The notes under the pieces are model-generated. The model had not been told where the DNA came from and searched no databases. It saw only the letters and a program-made list of their open reading frames with translations. Of a DNA stretch of 6,876 nucleotides, positions 5,777-6,876 are shown piece by piece. Source of the DNA: an uncultured Litorilinea sp. (GTDB lineage Bacteria > Chloroflexota > Anaerolineae > Caldilineales > Caldilineaceae). How positions within the stretch are numbered: the stretch's first letter is position 1; every line of letters begins with the position of its first letter. The stretch is from positions 1-6,876 of the forward strand of contig CAKZVN010000149.1 of NCBI GenBank assembly GCA_937922105.1, written 5' to 3'. The position numbers and the translations under genes were made by a program.

Positions 5777-6876
5777 ATGACGAAAAAGAGCACCCCCTCA
5801 TCCTCGCGCAGACGGCGCGCCGCGCCGTCACCTGAGACCGATGCCGACAGCGCCGTCGCGCCCGCGCCGCGCCCCGCGCGCACGGCTGCTGCCCCGTCTG
5901 GGAGTGCGCCGGCAGTCATGGACGCGCCGCCGCTGCAGTCGGACGACGTGGCGGCTTACTTTGCCCCGGACGGCCCCCTCGCCAAAGTGCTGCCCGGCTA
6001 TGAACAGCGCCCCAGCCAGGTGCAGATGGCAGCGGCGGTGCAGCAGGCGATTGCGCGCGGGGAGATTTTGCTCGTGGAAGCGCCTACGGGCACGGGCAAG
6101 TCTATTGCCTATCTGCTGCCTGCCATCCTCAGCGGCAAGACGGTGGTGGTGGCTACCGCCAACAAGTCGTTGCAGCACCAACTCTACACCAAAGACATCC
6201 CCTTTTTGAGCAAGGTACTGGGCCGCGCCATTGATGCGGTGGTGGTCAAAGGGCGCAGCAACTATGTCTGCACGCTCAAATGGGAGAATGAGGGCCAAGA
6301 GCAGCGTTACATCAGCCTCTATGACCGTGAGGATGACCAATACCGCCAAGTCGCGGATTGGCTGATCCACACCGGGACGGGCGACGTGGACGACCTGCCT
6401 TTCACGCTCAACCCGGAACTGCGCACGCGCATCGTCAGCTTTCCCGACGACTGTTTGCAGCGCGATTGCCATTTCTATGAGAGTGAGTGTTGGGTCAACC
6501 GGATGCGCGAACGCGCAGGGCAGGCACAGGTGATCATCACCAACCACCATCTGTTGCTCAATGCCCTGATGCTGGGCGGCGCGGGAGAGCGTATCCTGCC
6601 ACCTGCGGGCATCTACGTGGTGGACGAAGCCCACCAGTTGGAGGCGACCGCGACTGCCGTCTATGAGACCGCGGTGACGGACCACACGGTCGAGCAGCTG
6701 CTGTCGCGCACGATCTTCCGCCAGTATGCGGACAACGACGAACTGGACACGCTGCGGATGCAAAATACCAGGGCGTTCATGGATGCAAGCAACCGGAGCC
6801 GCGAAACTACCTTTCGCATCGAGGGGAAATTGGAGCAGATGCTGGTGCTGGCACAGGCCCTGGATGACCTGCACCA
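5777..6876 (+). CDS. dinG: DinG/XPD-like Fe-S ATP-dependent DNA helicase, 3' end missing
   Basis: N-terminal 366 residues of a superfamily 2 helicase of the DinG/YoaA/XPD group, 5'-3' DNA unwinding enzymes that resolve damage-linked or R-loop/G4 structures. Visible in order: a low-complexity Arg/Ala/Pro-rich tail (about 1-50, starting MTKKSTPSSS), a YEQRPSQVQMA segment typical before motif I, Walker A EAPTGTGKS (101-109, Lys108), an ATANKSLQHQL motif Ia, KGRSNYVC with Cys165, then Cys226, Cys231 and Cys238 (DDCLQRDCHFYESEC), which fit the four ligands of a 4Fe-4S cluster, ITNHHLLL, and the Walker B DEAH (283-286). The C-terminal helicase motifs lie beyond the right edge. ATG 5777 is chosen because a promoter ends just before it. 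GGGG at 5771-5774 is too close to the ATG to be a good ribosome site. A later ATG (codon 48, base 5918) would remove only the disordered tail, so the true start could be there. The symbol marks the family; an E. coli-like role is not shown. Confidence 0.92.
   Translation, partial: MTKKSTPSSSRRRRAAPSPETDADSAVAPAPRPARTAAAPSGSAPAVMDAPPLQSDDVAAYFAPDGPLAKVLPGYEQRPSQVQMAAAVQQAIARGEILLVEAPTGTGKSIAYLLPAILSGKTVVVATANKSLQHQLYTKDIPFLSKVLGRAIDAVVVKGRSNYVCTLKWENEGQEQRYISLYDREDDQYRQVADWLIHTGTGDVDDLPFTLNPELRTRIVSFPDDCLQRDCHFYESECWVNRMRERAGQAQVIITNHHLLLNALMLGGAGERILPPAGIYVVDEAHQLEATATAVYETAVTDHTVEQLLSRTIFRQYADNDELDTLRMQNTRAFMDASNRSRETTFRIEGKLEQMLVLAQALDDLH

Noticed and set aside
3711..5831. A 706-codon open frame on the minus strand opposite the LysM-FAS1 gene
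   Set aside because: It is longer than the real gene, but its product is Arg/Gly-rich low complexity with no recognisable domain, it crosses the terminator, and the plus strand shows signal peptide, LysM and FAS1 motifs with a good ribosome site. GC-rich coding DNA often leaves the opposite strand open.
5828..6874. A 348-codon minus-strand open frame
   Set aside because: It lies opposite the helicase, whose plus-strand translation is open throughout and carries Walker A, Fe-S cysteines and DEAH in the right order.

Overview
The window is GC-rich, and all four genes lie on the plus strand. The proteins use Pro/Thr linkers of the PTPTPTP type, Ala/Pro/Thr linkers, a class A penicillin-binding protein with an extra C-terminal domain, and a LysM-FAS1 secreted protein. 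This style suggests a member of the Chloroflexota (Chloroflexia or Anaerolineae-like), but that is an inference from protein style; there is no rRNA or marker gene here to settle it.

Layout. (1) 2-1945: the 3' part of a bifunctional penicillin-binding protein. The transpeptidase domain is complete, the glycosyltransferase domain lies upstream of the window, and a small Cys-bracketed beta-type domain is added at the C-terminus. (2) about 2087-3319: a membrane-anchored extracytoplasmic protein made of three copies of an approximately 95-residue repeat, with a Pro/Thr spacer between copies 1 and 2. (3) 3320-3707: 388 bases without a convincing gene. They hold two candidate promoters, a 7-1-7 dyad, a strong leader hairpin and a near-perfect Shine-Dalgarno sequence. 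(4) 3708-5630: a secreted protein with a signal peptide, two copies of a beta-sandwich-like domain, LysM and fasciclin (FAS1), followed by a textbook intrinsic terminator. (5) 5777 to the right edge: the 5' part of a DinG/XPD-like helicase with Walker A, four candidate Fe-S cysteines and DEAH. It has its own promoter placed so close to the ATG that the mRNA may be leaderless.

The first three genes form a cell-envelope group: peptidoglycan synthesis, a repeat-built surface protein, and a probable peptidoglycan-binding adhesion protein. The helicase is a DNA-repair gene separated from them by the terminator and is probably an unrelated neighbour. I see no mobile element, CRISPR array, tRNA or rRNA. 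I do not find a clearly new multi-gene system. The most interesting items are the two uncharacterised repeat domains, the structured leader of the LysM-FAS1 gene, the G8 tract in its signal-peptide codons and the possible leaderless start of the helicase.
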